NCBI GenBank assembly: GCA_003550325.1
Contig: QKWP01000506.1
Coordinates: 133,105 to 197,104, forward strand
From: Gigaspora rosea
Lineage: Eukaryota; Glomeromycota; Glomeromycetes; Diversisporales; Gigasporaceae
DNA length: 64,000 bases
Reading direction: 5' to 3'
In this document: one piece after another, positions 34,309 through 46,827 of the stretch
Layout: each line of letters begins with the position of its first letter
Numbering within the stretch: position 1 is the stretch's first letter
Translations under genes and position numbers: made by a program
Notes under the pieces: model-generated
Seen by the model: the letters and a program-made list of their open reading frames with translations, nothing else
What the model was told of the DNA's origin: nothing
The model's database searches: none

Positions 34309-34818
34309 TCATAATTTTTCTTCTTCACAAACTTTTACATCTGACATTTGACTCAATAGCTCTTGAGACTGATAAGCTTGTTCCGTAACAGAATCCACAC
34401 GAAGAGTATAGACAGTTATTATCGACTCGTCGGTTATTTGTTGCTCTGCTTTAATTAATTCCAATTCAGAAATTAATTCTTCGACAAGCTCCAGGATTAC
34501 TTTAACTTTGGGTTTTAGATTTTTAATTTTCAAACGGAGGAAAATTATTTAAAGATTTAAGCTAAAAAATAAACCCAAACATAATTCCATACCTCGTTCT
34601 CTGACGTAATTTGAATATTCAATACTTTTTGGAGACTTTGATTCAATTTCAAAGACGCTAATTTGATAAAGAACTTGAGTCATTATTGGAGTAGTGGCCG
34701 TTAGTCGATTTAATAATTGTTCGATAATTTCGTCCTGAGAGGAAAGTGAAGATATAGTCTGATCCATTTCTTTGGATGGGTCATCGGTCGTATCATTTTT
34801 GTCACGTTTGCGTTTCAT
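34309..34818 (-). CDS. Small hypothetical protein, two exons, 140 codons
   Basis: Exon 1 runs from ATG at 34818 to 34593 (MKRKRDKNDTTDDPSKEMDQ then TISSLSSQDEIIEQLLNRLT...), ending at the donor AG|GTATGG. Exon 2 is proposed from 34505 to the stop at 34309, joined as YVRERVKVILELVEELISEL; the two lengths (226 and 197) sum to 141 codons. The intron has no strong pyrimidine tract, so the acceptor is uncertain; starting exon 2 further upstream in the same frame at KIKNLKPK is an alternative. The protein is acidic, Glu/Leu/Ser-rich and predicted to be mostly helical, with a basic KRKR start and no membrane segment. I recognise no family. It has no internal stop and lies in a transposon-poor spacer, supporting a real host gene. 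Confidence 0.6.
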
Positions 34819-35490
34819 TATAAATTAAAAAGATGTGGGGGGTATCGTTTCTGTATGTTATTGCGGTTGAATGAGGTATTTTATATTAGTGTACATCATT
34901 ACATGGCACGTGATGTTAGTAATTAACTTTCAACCGTTTCCATCATCGTTATCTAATGTATATCGTACGTATTGCCAAATTGATTTCTATATACAGTATA
35001 TAACCTCGATTATAGCGAATATCTTTTCCACTTAAATTTTTTTATTATAAAATTTGATAACATAATTTAGCATTTAGGCTAAATTTAACGTTAGCCGACT
35101 TAGTCGAAACTATATGTGTTGTCTTCTTAATGTCCCAGATCGTAAAGATGTTATTACATCGAATACCTAGAGTCCGGGATTATGCGATGCGCATTTTTTA
35201 AAAGCATTTAGATCATGTGGCTAAAATATGATTGGTAGTTCTAAATTGAGCTAACTACGTATAAATACTAATTTCATATATTTCATGATCAATTTAATAA
35301 AAATGATAAATTAGATAATCATTTGGTATCTTTCATTCACAGATCAAAAAAAAAAGTACTGGTACTTGAAAAATCTCAAGAAAAAATCAATATATACTTA
35401 CTATCTGTAGTAAGCTTTATAATGGTTAAGAACAATTTGTACTTGACTTTGTTAATGTTAGCCAAAGCTGATATACCATACATGGTGACA
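34819..35490. promoter_or_regulatory. Presumed upstream region of the small minus-strand gene
   Basis: The spacer upstream of ATG 34818 has no recognisable element; it includes a GGGGGG-containing segment 20 bp from the start codon. No defined promoter motif can be supported. Confidence 0.3.
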
Positions 35491-35700
35491 AAATTATTTT
35501 GAGTTTTGGGACCTAAAATTAAAATTTTTTTTGGTCTATTTTAATTAAACCCTAAAATTTTTTGATGCTTTTTTTGAATAAATGAAATTATAAGGAATAT
35601 AAATATATAAATTTTATTTGCTCTTCCTTATAAAAAATTTTAATTTATTTTTAGGAACCCAAAATAGGCATTTTTTATAAATCAGTTTTGGTGCCATATA
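35491..35700 (+). repeat. Dispersed repeat G, copy 1
   Basis: Shares AATTTTATTTGCTCTTCCTT, TTTTTTGAATA and ATAAGGAA words in the same order with 38935-39140, with numerous C-to-T or G-to-A differences between the copies. Confidence 0.6.
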
Positions 35701-37239
35701 TGTGATATACCTTTGAAAAGATATATTATTTTCAACCCTTTTTACAAGAACATTGCAAATATAGTATGTTTATTAATAAATACTATTAAAAGTATAAAAA
35801 TCTTTAGATTTTTATATTTTTATTTAAGTTAATATAGATGTATCCATAGGGGTACATTAAATTTTTTATATAGTGCACTAAGTCACTTTTTATTAAAAAT
35901 TATATATATTTATAAAATCTTAAGTTTTAAATATTTTTTAAAAAAAATAACTAATAAAAACTATTGTTTTTCATTAGTACTATTCAAATTATTGGTTAAA
36001 ATTTTTAAAAAAGTTTATAAATTAAAGTTATAAGTATTTAACAATATTTTTTTTTTGTTGTTAAGGTGAGGTTTTGCCTCTATCTTTATTGATAAACTGT
36101 ATGAGATTTCTCTCGGGGTTTTTCAATATTACAAGAATATTTTAATACAGTTTATATTACAAGAGTTGAGACTCAGACTATAAACAAAATTAATATTATC
36201 TAATTTATCTGCAACCTAAACCTACTAGAGTGGTTAAAACTCACCTAGATTTGGATATAGAGTATAGAATTAGTATTTGAGCTATATTTGATCTATTGGT
36301 AGGACCAGGTATCAATTTTTTGAAGTGCATGACCAGTAGGTAGACATGTATTTGTATCTTCATCATATAGCTGGTCAGGGAGACCACAGATGCAACTATA
36401 GGTATAGTGAATTCTAGTATATTTATATACAGAAGTATGTGGATTTGGAAGAATAGTAGATGTTGAGCTAAAGTTTTGAGAGGTTTTCCATTGTGCAAGT
36501 TTAGCACAGTAAGGTTTCCAAAGTTGTTCATAAGTATTATAAGAGATATTTAGAAGAATTTTAATAGCAATATTGGAAGCTATTTTGTAAAAAGAATATT
36601 GGAATATTGTATTAATTAATAGAAGTGAAATAAAGCCTTGAATGGTAGTTATAAATGAGGGGGTATTGAAGGGGGATTGTAATTAGGATTTAAGCATTGG
36701 TGATTAATAAGATTTGTACGAAGTTGTTGAATCTAAATTTCTGTTATATCTGAGAGATCTAAGAATGAGAATTGTATAATAGTATTATGGATAATTTGGG
36801 ATATATTATTATATCTAGTACAAAGTAGCCAATGAAATTGGCTTTCAGGTTGGTTGCAAGAAATACATTTGTGTGTTTAGAATTTGTAAAATTTAAAGAG
36901 TTAAGATAAGGTAGTATAGGGAGCATATGAAGTAAGTTTTTAATTCGAAATAATTTGGATTGGCAAAGTTGAAAGTTAGTATAATAGTATGAGCGTTTGT
37001 GGTTATTGTTAAGGAAAAGCCATGTAGCATTCCAATCGATTTGGATTGCAATAGGAATAATATGCTAAATTCGATTTTGTGATAACCACATTGCAATAAT
37101 ATGTGCATTGCAAATATTTTTAATACAACAATGTATAGGTTGTTCTACATTAAATTGTTTATATTGTAGATAAAATGAAGGGTTATAAATATTGTTAGGG
37201 AGAAATTGTAAAATGAAAAAACTTGTATGGTTTTTTGCT

Positions 37240-37658
37240 AGTTGATCAGCAAAATTGTTAAATTCATTATCGCTATGTGCTGGAACCTTATGTAAAGTAA
37301 TAGTATATGAATATAATTGGATGAGGTATAAAAGGGTATGCCAAATAGGCCAATAATTATATGAGTATATTTGCTAGTGTTGTATTTAGTGTTTAAGAAG
37401 GGCCTTGTATTTTGAAATAATAGATTGGGAGTCAGTATATATGTGAATAGTACTATTTCGAGGACATGTACAAATAGCTGATAGTATTGCAGTTAGTTCT
37501 GCTTTGTATGATAATGGCCAATTTTGGATTTGTGCAGAAAACTTGTGGATAATTGATTTGTTGAAATCTGTATCCAGGCAATGCCCATTGAGCATCTTGA
37601 ATTACCAAGATTGATAACAAATCCATCGGTATAAAAGGTAAATTCTGAAAGAATAGTA
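37240..37658 (-). pseudogene. LINE RNase H domain (3' part)
   Basis: Residues DG, E (AELTAI), D (TDSQS) and a terminal D (ADQLAK) correspond to the DEDD set of RNase H1. The first part is fused in frame to QQIVQANT-x-ILSEF once the 317-bp insert at 37659-37975 and one TA are removed. Frameshifted between FLHKSKIGHYHTKQ and AELTAI. Confidence 0.75.
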
Positions 37659-37975
37659 CCGTATATTCCTGAAAATAAGCTACCTTTTTTGGGCCAAAAA
37701 TTACACAAAAAAATGTGGGGTAGCTTATTTTCAGCGTATAGACGTTTTTAAAAAATTGAAAAACGTACTAATAAAAAGTTGTCCAAATGATGCCAAATTT
37801 TTATTTTAGGTTTATTTTCATATGCTGAACAACTTTACTTAATCTAACTTTTGAAGTTTACTTAGTAGAAAAAAAAGTTTTATATGTAGCAACTGCCAAC
37901 GCATTTTTTGAGATTTTTGAAAAAAATCAGGGGGGTAGCTTATTTTCGGAGTAGCTTATTTTCGGGAATATACGG
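37659..37975. mobile_element. Element D, complete 317-bp copy with TA duplication
   Basis: TIR CCGTATATTCCTGAAAATAAG and its inverse; TA on both sides (37657-37658, 37976-37977). Removal restores the LINE frame QQIVQANTILSEF, which proves the boundary. TA target and CCGTA termini suggest a Tc1/mariner-type source. Confidence 0.92.
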
Positions 37976-38934
37976 TATTTGCTTGTACTATTTGTTGCAA
38001 TGTGTTAGTTGAAGTATTAAAAGAAAAAATCTCATTTATTGCCATAGAGTAAATTGGTATAGAAGGTAAAGATGGTATTAAAAGTGGATGGCGAGATGCT
38101 ATAGAGAAAAGTAGATTAAGATAGTTGGCATTGAGCTTGAGTTTGTTTGATATTTGTTTGTAAACTTTTCTACCCAAAAATTTAGTAGATAAAGTTGCAG
38201 AAATGTCAATAGTACAATAGTTTTGAATTCTTTTTGAGTTAAACGAACAACCAGTACATTGATAACAAACTATATTTGAAATTGGATATAAAGATGTCTT
38301 TGTTTCATCAATTTCAGAAGTCCAGTGTATAATAGAGATAGTATTGGTTTGTGGGTTAAAGCGTCTAGCTTTTCCCATGATAATGTTTTGTTCTTTGTAT
38401 GTTATAAGCCAAGGCTTGTTTTTAGTATTAAAATGACCAGTAGTGTAGAATAAAGAGTTGATTGAAGGTAGTTGGAGTATAGATATAAGTTTTCTAGTAG
38501 TGAAGTTAGTAGTTATTTTACTTTCTAGTATAGTAAACCATTTAGGTATCTTGCCTGGTATGAGAGAATTAATTCTTGGTAAAATATATTCTCGTGTAAG
38601 GAGTACAGAGTTGTTAAAAGATGTAAGTTGTTCAAGAAATATAATATGTTTTGATCGAAGTTGACGTTTATAGTGTTTGTAGTCGATCCAAATTTATCGA
38701 CTAGACTAAGTCGATTTTTAAAAATCGGTTTAGCTGGCTAACTTGTAGTCGATCAGTTAATTATAAGCACGTGATTTTAAATAGATATGTTTGGCCAATT
38801 ACTCATTAACTGTCGCAGATCATAATTTAAAATGAAATCTACATTTTATACTTAACCTGCTAGTCTTCTAAAACCTATTAATACTTGTTTATGGTAATTT
38901 TTTTTAATACTAACTATACATGAGGACGAAAGCA

Positions 38935-39140
38935 TTTCGGGTTCTAAAACCCGAAATTAAAATTTGAAGACGAAATTGTTTTTGACCTATTTTACTTGAA
39001 AGACGAAATTATTTGATACTTTTTTTGAATAGACGAAATTATAAGGAACATATCTATATAAATTTTATTTGCTCTTTCTTATAAAAAATTCCAATTTTCT
39101 CTAATAAAGACGAAATAGGCCTTTTTCAAAAATCAATTTC
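38935..39140 (+). repeat. Dispersed repeat G, copy 2
   Basis: Less decayed than 35491-35700; the word AGACGAAAT recurs four times. Located within the hAT-like element 38671-40554. Confidence 0.6.
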
Positions 39141-39599
39141 GGTGGCATCACTAATACTAACCCTAACCCTAAACCCCCTAACCCTAAAAAATGCACTCCC
39201 AAAAAATTTAGTTTTCGAGATTTTATACTATCATTTCATTTTAATCTGGATTTCATTATGATCTGTTACATTAACTGTTAAATCCGATACATATATCGAT
39301 ATATATATATATTTTGAACTAACGATGATTTCATTAAAAATCGATATTGCAAGATCAAATATAATTAATTTATTTATGTTACACAATGAAAATTTTGAAG
39401 CCAGAATATAGTAGTTTATTTTATTAAGTTATTTACATCATGCAACGAATATTTAAAACCACTGTTGCTCCACAGAATTTCAAAAACTTAATACATGCAA
39501 TTGATAAATCCCTCTAATCTAACCACCTATCCTACCCTAACATTACCACTAACCTGACTCTAACTAATCAATCAAATTACCTCACTCTAACTCTAACAA

Positions 39600-40330
39600 T
39601 ATTACATGTCGACAATAACGTCGTAATTACCAAGGCTAGTTGACATATACACGGCCTAGAACAACGGAAAAAGACAACCAAAAACCCGCATCATTATAAA
39701 TAACCGACGAAGTCCTTAAGCACTACCAGAAAAGAAGATTAATTGACATATGCACAAGCTATAACAATAAAAAAACAAAAATAATAACAAAAAAACCACT
39801 GACAAGGACAATCTTCACCGCCACGAAGCCACTAACAAAGTCCTTGAGCGTTATTTGAAAAAAAGAAAGATTATTAACAATATGCACGGGCTAAAACAAC
39901 AGAAAGAAGAATAACCAGCAAACAAAAATCCACCAGCAAGCACCACTATGAAGCTACGACAAAATTCTTAAGCACTACCTGAAAAAAAGTAGGGGTTAGT
40001 TGACATATACACGAGCTAGAACAACAGAAAAAAAGAGCAACCAACAACAAAAGCCCCATCAGCAAAAACAATTTGTATTACCTAAAAAGAAGAGGTTAGT
40101 TGACCTATTCATGAGTTAGAACAACGGAAAAAGAACAACCCACTACAAAACAAACACTAGCAAGGACAATCCGCATTATCTAAAAAGAGTAAGAGGTTAG
40201 TTGATACATACACATACTGGAACAACAGAAAAAACAACCAACAAATATTTCCACTAGCGACGGGAAACTGCATCACTGACTAGATTACAACGATTTTGAT
40301 GACCGATGAATTCCATAACTATTGCTATTA
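39600..40330. repeat. Minisatellite of about 115-bp units
   Basis: Five to six units, each with GTTAGTTGACATATACACG, CTAGAACAACGGAAAAAG, an ACAACCAACAAC run and a CACTACC or CATTACC GAAAAAAAG junction. On the minus strand every junction reads T-rich tract, CAGGTAGTGCTTAAG or similar, much like the unit junction of the array at 20140-21040. Confidence 0.75.
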
Positions 40331-41368
40331 CAGTATTACCTAAAAAAAAAATGTTAGTGTCAGTTAAATATATAAAATGAAAAAAAAAGATAATGATAAT
40401 CATTGATCTACATATCTATGTACTGTATTTATATTTCATCCGGGTGGTTATGATTCTTTAATATAAGTCGGCTAAGCCAATTTTTTGAAAAATCAGCTAA
40501 CTTAGTCGGCTAAGTCGATAAAATCGACTAACACAAAATCGACTACAAATACTAGACATTTAAATATTGGATAGTAAGTATGAGTTTGCAATATATTTTC
40601 AAGTGGTGTATAGGGTAAGTCTATAGTATAGGGTTGTATTATATCTGAATGTATATGAATCGATAATTCAAGATGTTTTAAAAGTAGGATAATTTTGAAA
40701 GTTGTAGTGTTTTTGTTAGCTCCGTCTATTTTGGGGTTAGGGTGTAGTAGTATATTAGTAATAGACCATAAATTGTTTTGTAGTTGTTGTAATCTAATAT
40801 GTGTACTAGTGCCTAATAGTTCTTTATTGTTTAGTCGCAGGATAAAGTTGGATATATGATGTTGTAGCTGAATATCCCAAATATTCTTGATACCATAAAT
40901 ATTATAGTTAAGCATTGTACTATTAGAAGTAGATTTGGCTAGTTTAGCTTTGTGTTTTGCAACTATAAGATATCTTGCAAGGATTTTGTTGCATATTGAT
41001 TGTGACAAAACAATGTTGTGAATTCGATATTCAAGTATAGGTGTTATTATAGTATTAATAATATAACTAGCCTGTTTGTCAGTTATTATTTTTGTGTTAA
41101 GAGTATTTACAATCTTGAATATTTCTTGTGTAATTAGTTTGATTTGGGGGTATGTTTTGGTGTTTGTAGTAAACCAGCAACCAAGAAATTTGAAAGGAGT
41201 ATGAAGAGGTTGGGTTGGAATAGATGAGTTGAGAAAAGTAATAGAACGAGATTTTTTGGTGTTAGAGATTAGTACTGATTTGTTTGGATTAACTTTAATA
41301 TTGGTCATTTGATAAAATGATGATGCAGTTTGTATAATTTGTTATAGTTGTTGAAAGGATTGTGCAAT

Positions 41369-43700
41369 CTATAGAGTATCATCCATGTATGCTAAAACTG
41401 AAGCTGAGGCTTCTGTTTTGTTAAATACTGGAGGTGATATTGTTGTAGTCCATATAACAGAACTAGTGTTACTAGTATATATACTAGAAATTTTGCTAAT
41501 AAATTCGCCAAAGTAGTGGAGTTATAGTTTCACCTTGGTCTATACCATCTTGTACTTCATAAGGTTGTATAAGTCCAACGTTAGTAATAACTCGGTTTGA
41601 CCGGTCAGTAAGTAAGTTGGTGATAATATTAATTAACTGAGAGGGCATGTTGAGTCGGTAAAGTGCTTTTTCAAGAAGATTAAGATTAACAGAGTTATAT
41701 GCTTTGCTAATGTCTTGAGAGAGAAGCCAAATTTCTTTTTGGTTACAGTTTGCATCTTCAATAAAGTTATTGAGAATATGAATAGGAATATTTGTACTAT
41801 TGCCTGGCAAGGCAATGTAATTGTGTGGATTGAGAATATTGTATGATAAAAGGGTATTATTAAGGCAGTTAGTGAGGATTTTAGTATATAGTTTTTTAAT
41901 ATGTTCAATAAGACTAATAGAGTGTGTGTTATTTAGATTTCCATCAAATGTAGGTTTTTTAGAAATTGGAAAAATACGACTGTCCTTCTATTGTTTTAGA
42001 ACTTGTTGTGATAGAATGCATCGATTAAAGAGAGCTGTAATTGCAAGAATTGTTTTTGTTCCACAATGTTTAAGCATTTTGTAGCTAATATCTGAAGGCC
42101 CACAAGCTTTATTGTTTGAAAATTGTGTTATAGTACTAGTAACTTCATCAGCAGTAATTTCAGTAAGAACTGTGTCGTACCAGAAAAAAAGAATAGTTGG
42201 AGAAGGTCTGTCCTCCGATTGCCATTCTGTTTGAAAAATAGATTGATTATATGGATTGTGAGCTGTCCATTGATGGAAGTGTGATTGGATATATTCTTTA
42301 ATTATCAGTGAATCAGTAATAATATCATTTTCTGTTTTGATATTATCAAAATATACAGGATCAGTATGACGATTGAGTATACTATTAATCATTTTAGTAG
42401 GCTGTGTAAGTATTCTTTCACATCTGGTATTAATAGCAGAATTGATGTGGTGTCGTAAATACTAAGAGTTTTCAATATTTCTTGCATTATATAATGTTTT
42501 TCAAGCAATTTTAGTTTCTTTGAGCCATTGAGTAAGGTTTTGGTTATGTAGAGGAGGTTGTGGAATATTGAGATTGTGTTTAGAATTAATATATGAAATT
42601 TGTGAATAGATATTAGGAGGTAGTGTACAATTGCAGGACAGTGCATATTTAGTTTGTTTTATAATGCTTCCTATAATTTGGAGATCTTAATGAAGGTTTG
42701 TCGCTTTGGAGAAAAAGGTATGATGAAAGTTTCGGACAGAAAATTTTTTGTTAGATATAATTTTAAGAGCAGAACTAATAATACTTGTTTGGATTTTGTG
42801 CTAAGTACATTCTAGGGATTCTGTAGTATGTATAGATAACGGGGTATTTAGTGACTGAATTTTATTTTGAGTTTGGGATGAAAATTCTTTTGGTCATAGA
42901 TTTATAGTTAAAAATTCTACATTTGCATCAGGTTTTGTGTCGAAGTTTTGATGAAAGTGCAAAAGGAAATGCCCAACTAAAAATAAGGGTAAGATGATCA
43001 CTCTGAGTAGAAGATAGTGGTTCTTGGAGAGCAAAGTTTGTGAGATAAGGAATAATTGAATCATATGCCCAAATGTAGTCAATACGGGTGCACAGATTGT
43101 TGCATTGCCAGGTATATTGTAGATTGTTGGTATGGTCTGCAAGATCATATATATTATTATTGTGGAGGTAGGATTATAGCTTGAATTTGGATGTTGACTG
43201 GTAAGAAGTGTTAAAGGCATTAAAGTTTCCAAGAATAATAGGGTGCAGATTCAAAGATAGAGCTTGCTGAATCCAGCTTATTACTTTATCTTGTGTTTGG
43301 TTGCAATATTGCTAGTTTGTTGAAAAAAGATAGACTGATATTATTCTAAATTTGAAGTTATGTTTAAAAAACAAATCAATTGCAATAGCTCTACCAGGGT
43401 ATATATAAATATTGTAAATATGGGATTTTGATCATTATACCAGTGTCTTCTGCTAAATTGTCTAAACTAGACCAGAAGTAAGTAAATTGTGGAGTATTAA
43501 AAAATTTTTTAGATTTTAAGGATAAAATTTTGGTTTCTGTTATACTAATGATATATAAATTGTTTTTAAGACAGAATTCCTCCTAAAGTTGTCTTTTAGT
43601 TGGTGTATTATGGCCTTGTACATTATGTGTTGCTATATTGAGTTTTAGGGTAGAAGAGTTAGAAGGTGTAGAGTTAGCTGTATAAGAAGTTGTTGTAGAA
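41369..43700 (-). pseudogene. LINE endonuclease-RT core
   Basis: Open segments 43232-42894 (with frameshifts), 42392-41988 (NSILNRHTDPVYFDNIKTEN) and 41810-41496 (RT fingers and palm) are separated by stops; the YMDD box is followed by a stop replacing the usual Trp (YMDDTL then TAG), a single G-to-A change. Further RT thumb and C-terminal sequence continues in 41308-40562. Confidence 0.8.
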
Positions 43701-44559
43701 GTAGGAAGATTATTTTCTTGGTAGTTGTTGAATGAAGATTTAATAGGTGAGTCTAATAGATAGGAAATTGGTTAGATGATAGTAAAGTATGATTTGGAAG
43801 AAGTTTGTCTTTAGTACTTAGATATATATGAGTTTCTAGTGTAGTTGTATTTATAGATATCTTATATAAGGATAAAAAAAAGATTGTTTAAGCAGGTGTT
43901 TAATAAAAAATTTAAGGGTTTGTGGTTTTGAAAGTAGAGGAAGGTTGTATTTTAGTAGAAAAAAATTATAGCAAGTTTCTTTAGAGTGATATGATGTAAT
44001 GTTATCTGAGGAGATATTTGTGTCTTTTACAAGGTCGCTCACCGTTTTAGGCTTAGTTCTCACAGCTGCACAGGTATCTATAGTCTGTCCTGTTCATTGG
44101 ATCTGACCGTTGTTATCCTGAACCTTCACGTAAATAGGCTTATCCACCTGCTTACATACATCTTTCTCCTTATTAACTGCAATAGGTACATCTTTTAATA
44201 AGGCGGTGGCTGTATTTATGTTGCTTGTAAAAGACATGTTTAATGAAAAAGAATGATTTAAAAAGAAAAGCTATTATTTTTTCTTGAAATGGTCTATTAT
44301 AAATAAGAACATTATAATTCTAAAAGTGGTGGTTGCATTTATATGTTCTACGGAAGACAATTTTAAAGTGAGTTATAAGATTGGTTTTAGTTAATTTAAG
44401 AATTAAGGATAGTAGCATATATTTGTTTTTAAAGAATGAATTAGCAAATTGTTTAGAATATTTTGTTTTGTTTATAAAATTAAAAAAATAAATAAAATAA
44501 AATAGTATAAGGAATAAAAATAACACCTTGTGATATATCACTGCGATCTAAGGGCCTCA

Positions 44560-44680
44560 GAATATATTAGTATGTTTTGCCTAATATATCTGTATAAACC
44601 CGCCTTAGGCATGATTCGAATTTTGAGACTATTGATCGGACAATCACCTGCTCAAACCACTGCTCCATATTACCAAGGTA
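44560..44680 (-). ncRNA. tRNA-like sequence (SINE head or tRNA pseudogene)
   Basis: On the minus strand: ATGGAGCAGTGGTTTGAGC resembles an A box, AAAATTCGAATCATGCC a B box/T arm, and CCTTGG with CCTAAGG could be an acceptor stem. The anticodon arm (ATTGTCCGATCAAT) is short and imperfect, so a working tRNA is doubtful. It sits just upstream of the LINE 5' end on the same strand, where it could be the head of a SINE. Confidence 0.5.
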
Positions 44681-44880
44681 TAAATTTAGAAAAAAATAGG
44701 TTTTAAGAATGTCCAAAAATAGATAATCAAAATCAGATCATTAGTAAATAAAAGAATAATCAGAATTACAGTTTGAATACTATTTTGAAGATGCCTTGTA
44801 GTTAAAAATTTTCAAGATTTTTAAAAAAAAGAAAGCAATTGTTAAAAAAAGAGAAAGAAAGAGAGAAAAAAACAGATACA

Positions 44881-45473
44881 GAAAGTTTGAATATAGAACC
44901 CATAAAAGAAGGTGAAGAAGAAATGGATTTTGTTTTAGAGCAAGAAGTTGAGCTTGCTGAGAATAGTGATATTTAGTAAGTAATTAATATTGTGTATTTA
45001 AAAGAAATTGGTAATAATTATAGGTTAAAATTAAATGATTTGGCTAGTATGCAAGAAGTTGCTGATGAAGAAATGAAAAAAGGAGATGTTGTAGAAGAAG
45101 AAGCAAAGAAAGAAGTTATTAGAAATGAAGAAGGAGAAGGAAGTATTGTAAATGAGTCTCGAGTAAACTGGTTGCAAAGTGTTGAAGTAGTTGCAAAAGA
45201 ATATATGAATTAAAAGAGAAGCTAGAAGCTAAAGAAAATGAGTTGAATTTTTTGAAAAGAGACTGAGATAGTATCTTAGAAAGGCAGAATTTTTTGGAAT
45301 CAGATTTTATTCAAATACTAGGAATGTGTGTAAAAGTACAACAAGCATTTAATGAACTGCGTGCAAACTTTAATGCTTTAAGAGAAGAGAGATTGAAGAT
45401 ACTGGAGTATTTAGATCATTTAGAGAAAGAAAAAGAATTATTAAATCGTAAGATTGAAATATTAAAAAAATGA
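44881..45473 (+). pseudogene. Coiled-coil protein pseudogene
   Basis: One frame reads ESLNIEPIKEGEEEMDFVLE..., is stopped by TAG-TAA at 44974-44979, continues in the same frame (KEIGNNYRLKLNDLASMQEV...EEEAKKEVIRNEEGEGS) to TAA at 45213, then after a frameshift reads ELKEKLEAKENELNFLKRD, a stop, DSILERQNFLE, and a long Leu/Glu/Lys heptad region ending EKELLNRKIEILKK-TGA (45471-45473). It is a highly charged coiled coil without a recognisable domain. Two stops and one frameshift suggest a relic, though the double stop at 44974 is followed by GTAAGT-like sequence and might hide an intron. Confidence 0.5.
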
Positions 45474-45651
45474 TTGGGTAAGTGTTTTAGTATTATAGAT
45501 ATTTTGTAATATTAAGTTGCTTATATCAAATTAATTATAAAATTTGAATTATAGGGAAAGAAAATTTGGATCCTAATGAGTAAAGTTAGAGAGATAATAG
45601 CGAGTTAGAATTTTATGAAATTATTATTATAAATATTGATATGGAGGCATC

Positions 45652-45829
45652 AGGACCCCGAAATATATATAGATAGGTCAGGTCAATTATAGGGTTACTA
45701 AAAAAGAAAGATCTGCATAAAAAACTTCAAAAATAAGCAAAAAAATTACTATAAATAGAAAGATCTGCATAAAAAACCTCAAAAATAAGCAAACTCATAC
45801 CTGACCTATCTATGTATATTTCGGGATCC
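45652..45829. mobile_element. 178-bp MITE with AGGACCCCGAAATAT ends
   Basis: AGGACCCCGAAATATATATAG and its inverse (TATGTATATTTCGGGATCCT), stem continuing through ATAGGTCAGGT. An internal tandem (GAAAGATCTGCATAAAAAAC) is present twice. Confidence 0.85.
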
Positions 45830-46827
45830 TGGGTAGGGTTGCTGGTAAGCATATAAATTTAATGGTGCACCAACGGTGCACCATCAAAATTTTTGGTGCA
45901 TAGGTGCACCTAGTGGTGCACCATATTAAAAAATATTAACCTCACAAACCATTAATTCAATATATTCTGCCAATTTTTTTTAAATTGCATCAATTTTAAA
46001 CCTAAACTTAACTCTAACACAATGACTAGAATTAACTTGTCTGAGAAATTAGCTGTTGATAAAATAACTCCTATGAAACTAACCTATGGCTGCAAAATAA
46101 CCTTGCCTGAAATTAATTCTCTTCAAATTTAGTTTTCTGTGGAATAATTATTTGTGAGTTTATCAAGACCAATTGAACTTGATACATTAAATAAATATTA
46201 AATAAAAAAAAAAACTAAATAAAATTGAATTAATAAACACAATTTGAATCTTAAAACGATCTGTTAATAATGATAAAAAGTAGTTTATGTATTCTTTTTC
46301 GCATCATTTCTGAATTTACGTCGATTCTGAATTATCATTTTAGAGTTGGTATCCATTTAACAATTAGTAAAAAAAAAAGCAAGCAAAAAAAAGTTAGAAA
46401 TAATAAACATAATAATAATAATAATAATAAATTTGTAACCGCGGTTACTGTAACTGCATCCCAATCAACCAATTGAATTCTAAGATCTGGTGTAATGTTA
46501 CACATTTGGGAAGAGTCAAAACAAACGTTCGTTTTTGCCAAAAATTGCTTCTAACATAAAATTTCATATAGGAAACTACCTTTCAGATTGTAACAAAAAA
46601 AATTCCTTGCTAAATTTTGAAATACTATAACCTTCTTTAACTCCTTAATTGCACGAGTTTATTCTTATAGAAAAGTTGTTTTGATAATCATGTTACACCT
46701 AATCTTAGTTACGGGTTATAGTAACCTACGGTTACAAAATGATTAATCCTAATAATAATAATTAAAAAATTAAAAAATTAATATATAAATAAATAAAAAG
46801 ATAATAAAAATAAATCAATATATGATC

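Larger units (their letters stand above)
38671..40554. mobile_element. 1.88-kb non-autonomous hAT-like element in the LINE
   Basis: Termini TAGTGTTTGTAGTCGATC and GATTTTGTGTTAGTC... read inward from the right as TAGTATTTGTAGTCGAT; flanks GACGTTTA (38663-38670) and GACATTTA (40555-40562) are an 8-bp TSD with one change. Subterminal AGTCGGCTAAGTCGAT words repeat at both ends. Contains repeat G copy 2, telomere-like CCCTAACCCTAAA (39163-39187) and a minisatellite (39600-40330). No transposase. Confidence 0.9.
36048..44270 (-). mobile_element. Decayed LINE with endonuclease, RT and RNase H
   Basis: Read on the minus strand: a short N-terminal region near 44240 (MSFTSNINTATALLKD...), an AP-type endonuclease (LNIATHNVQG and ITETK around 43640-43530; IDYIWAYD and SDHLTLI around 43080-42980), linker and reverse transcriptase (DISKAYNSVN near 41700, QDGIDQGE near 41550, YMDD at 41378-41389), a C-terminal region, and RNase H (FTFYTDG near 37630, AELTAI near 37500, TDSQSII near 37420, DNEFNNFADQLAK near 37270). 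The 3' end is a T run at 36048-36060. Many stops and frameshifts. Domain order fits RNase-H-bearing fungal LINEs (Tad1/I-like); such machinery would also retropose SINEs. Confidence 0.85.

Noticed and set aside
44560..44680. Functional tRNA gene
   Set aside because: The anticodon arm and acceptor pairing are imperfect; kept only as a tRNA-like sequence.
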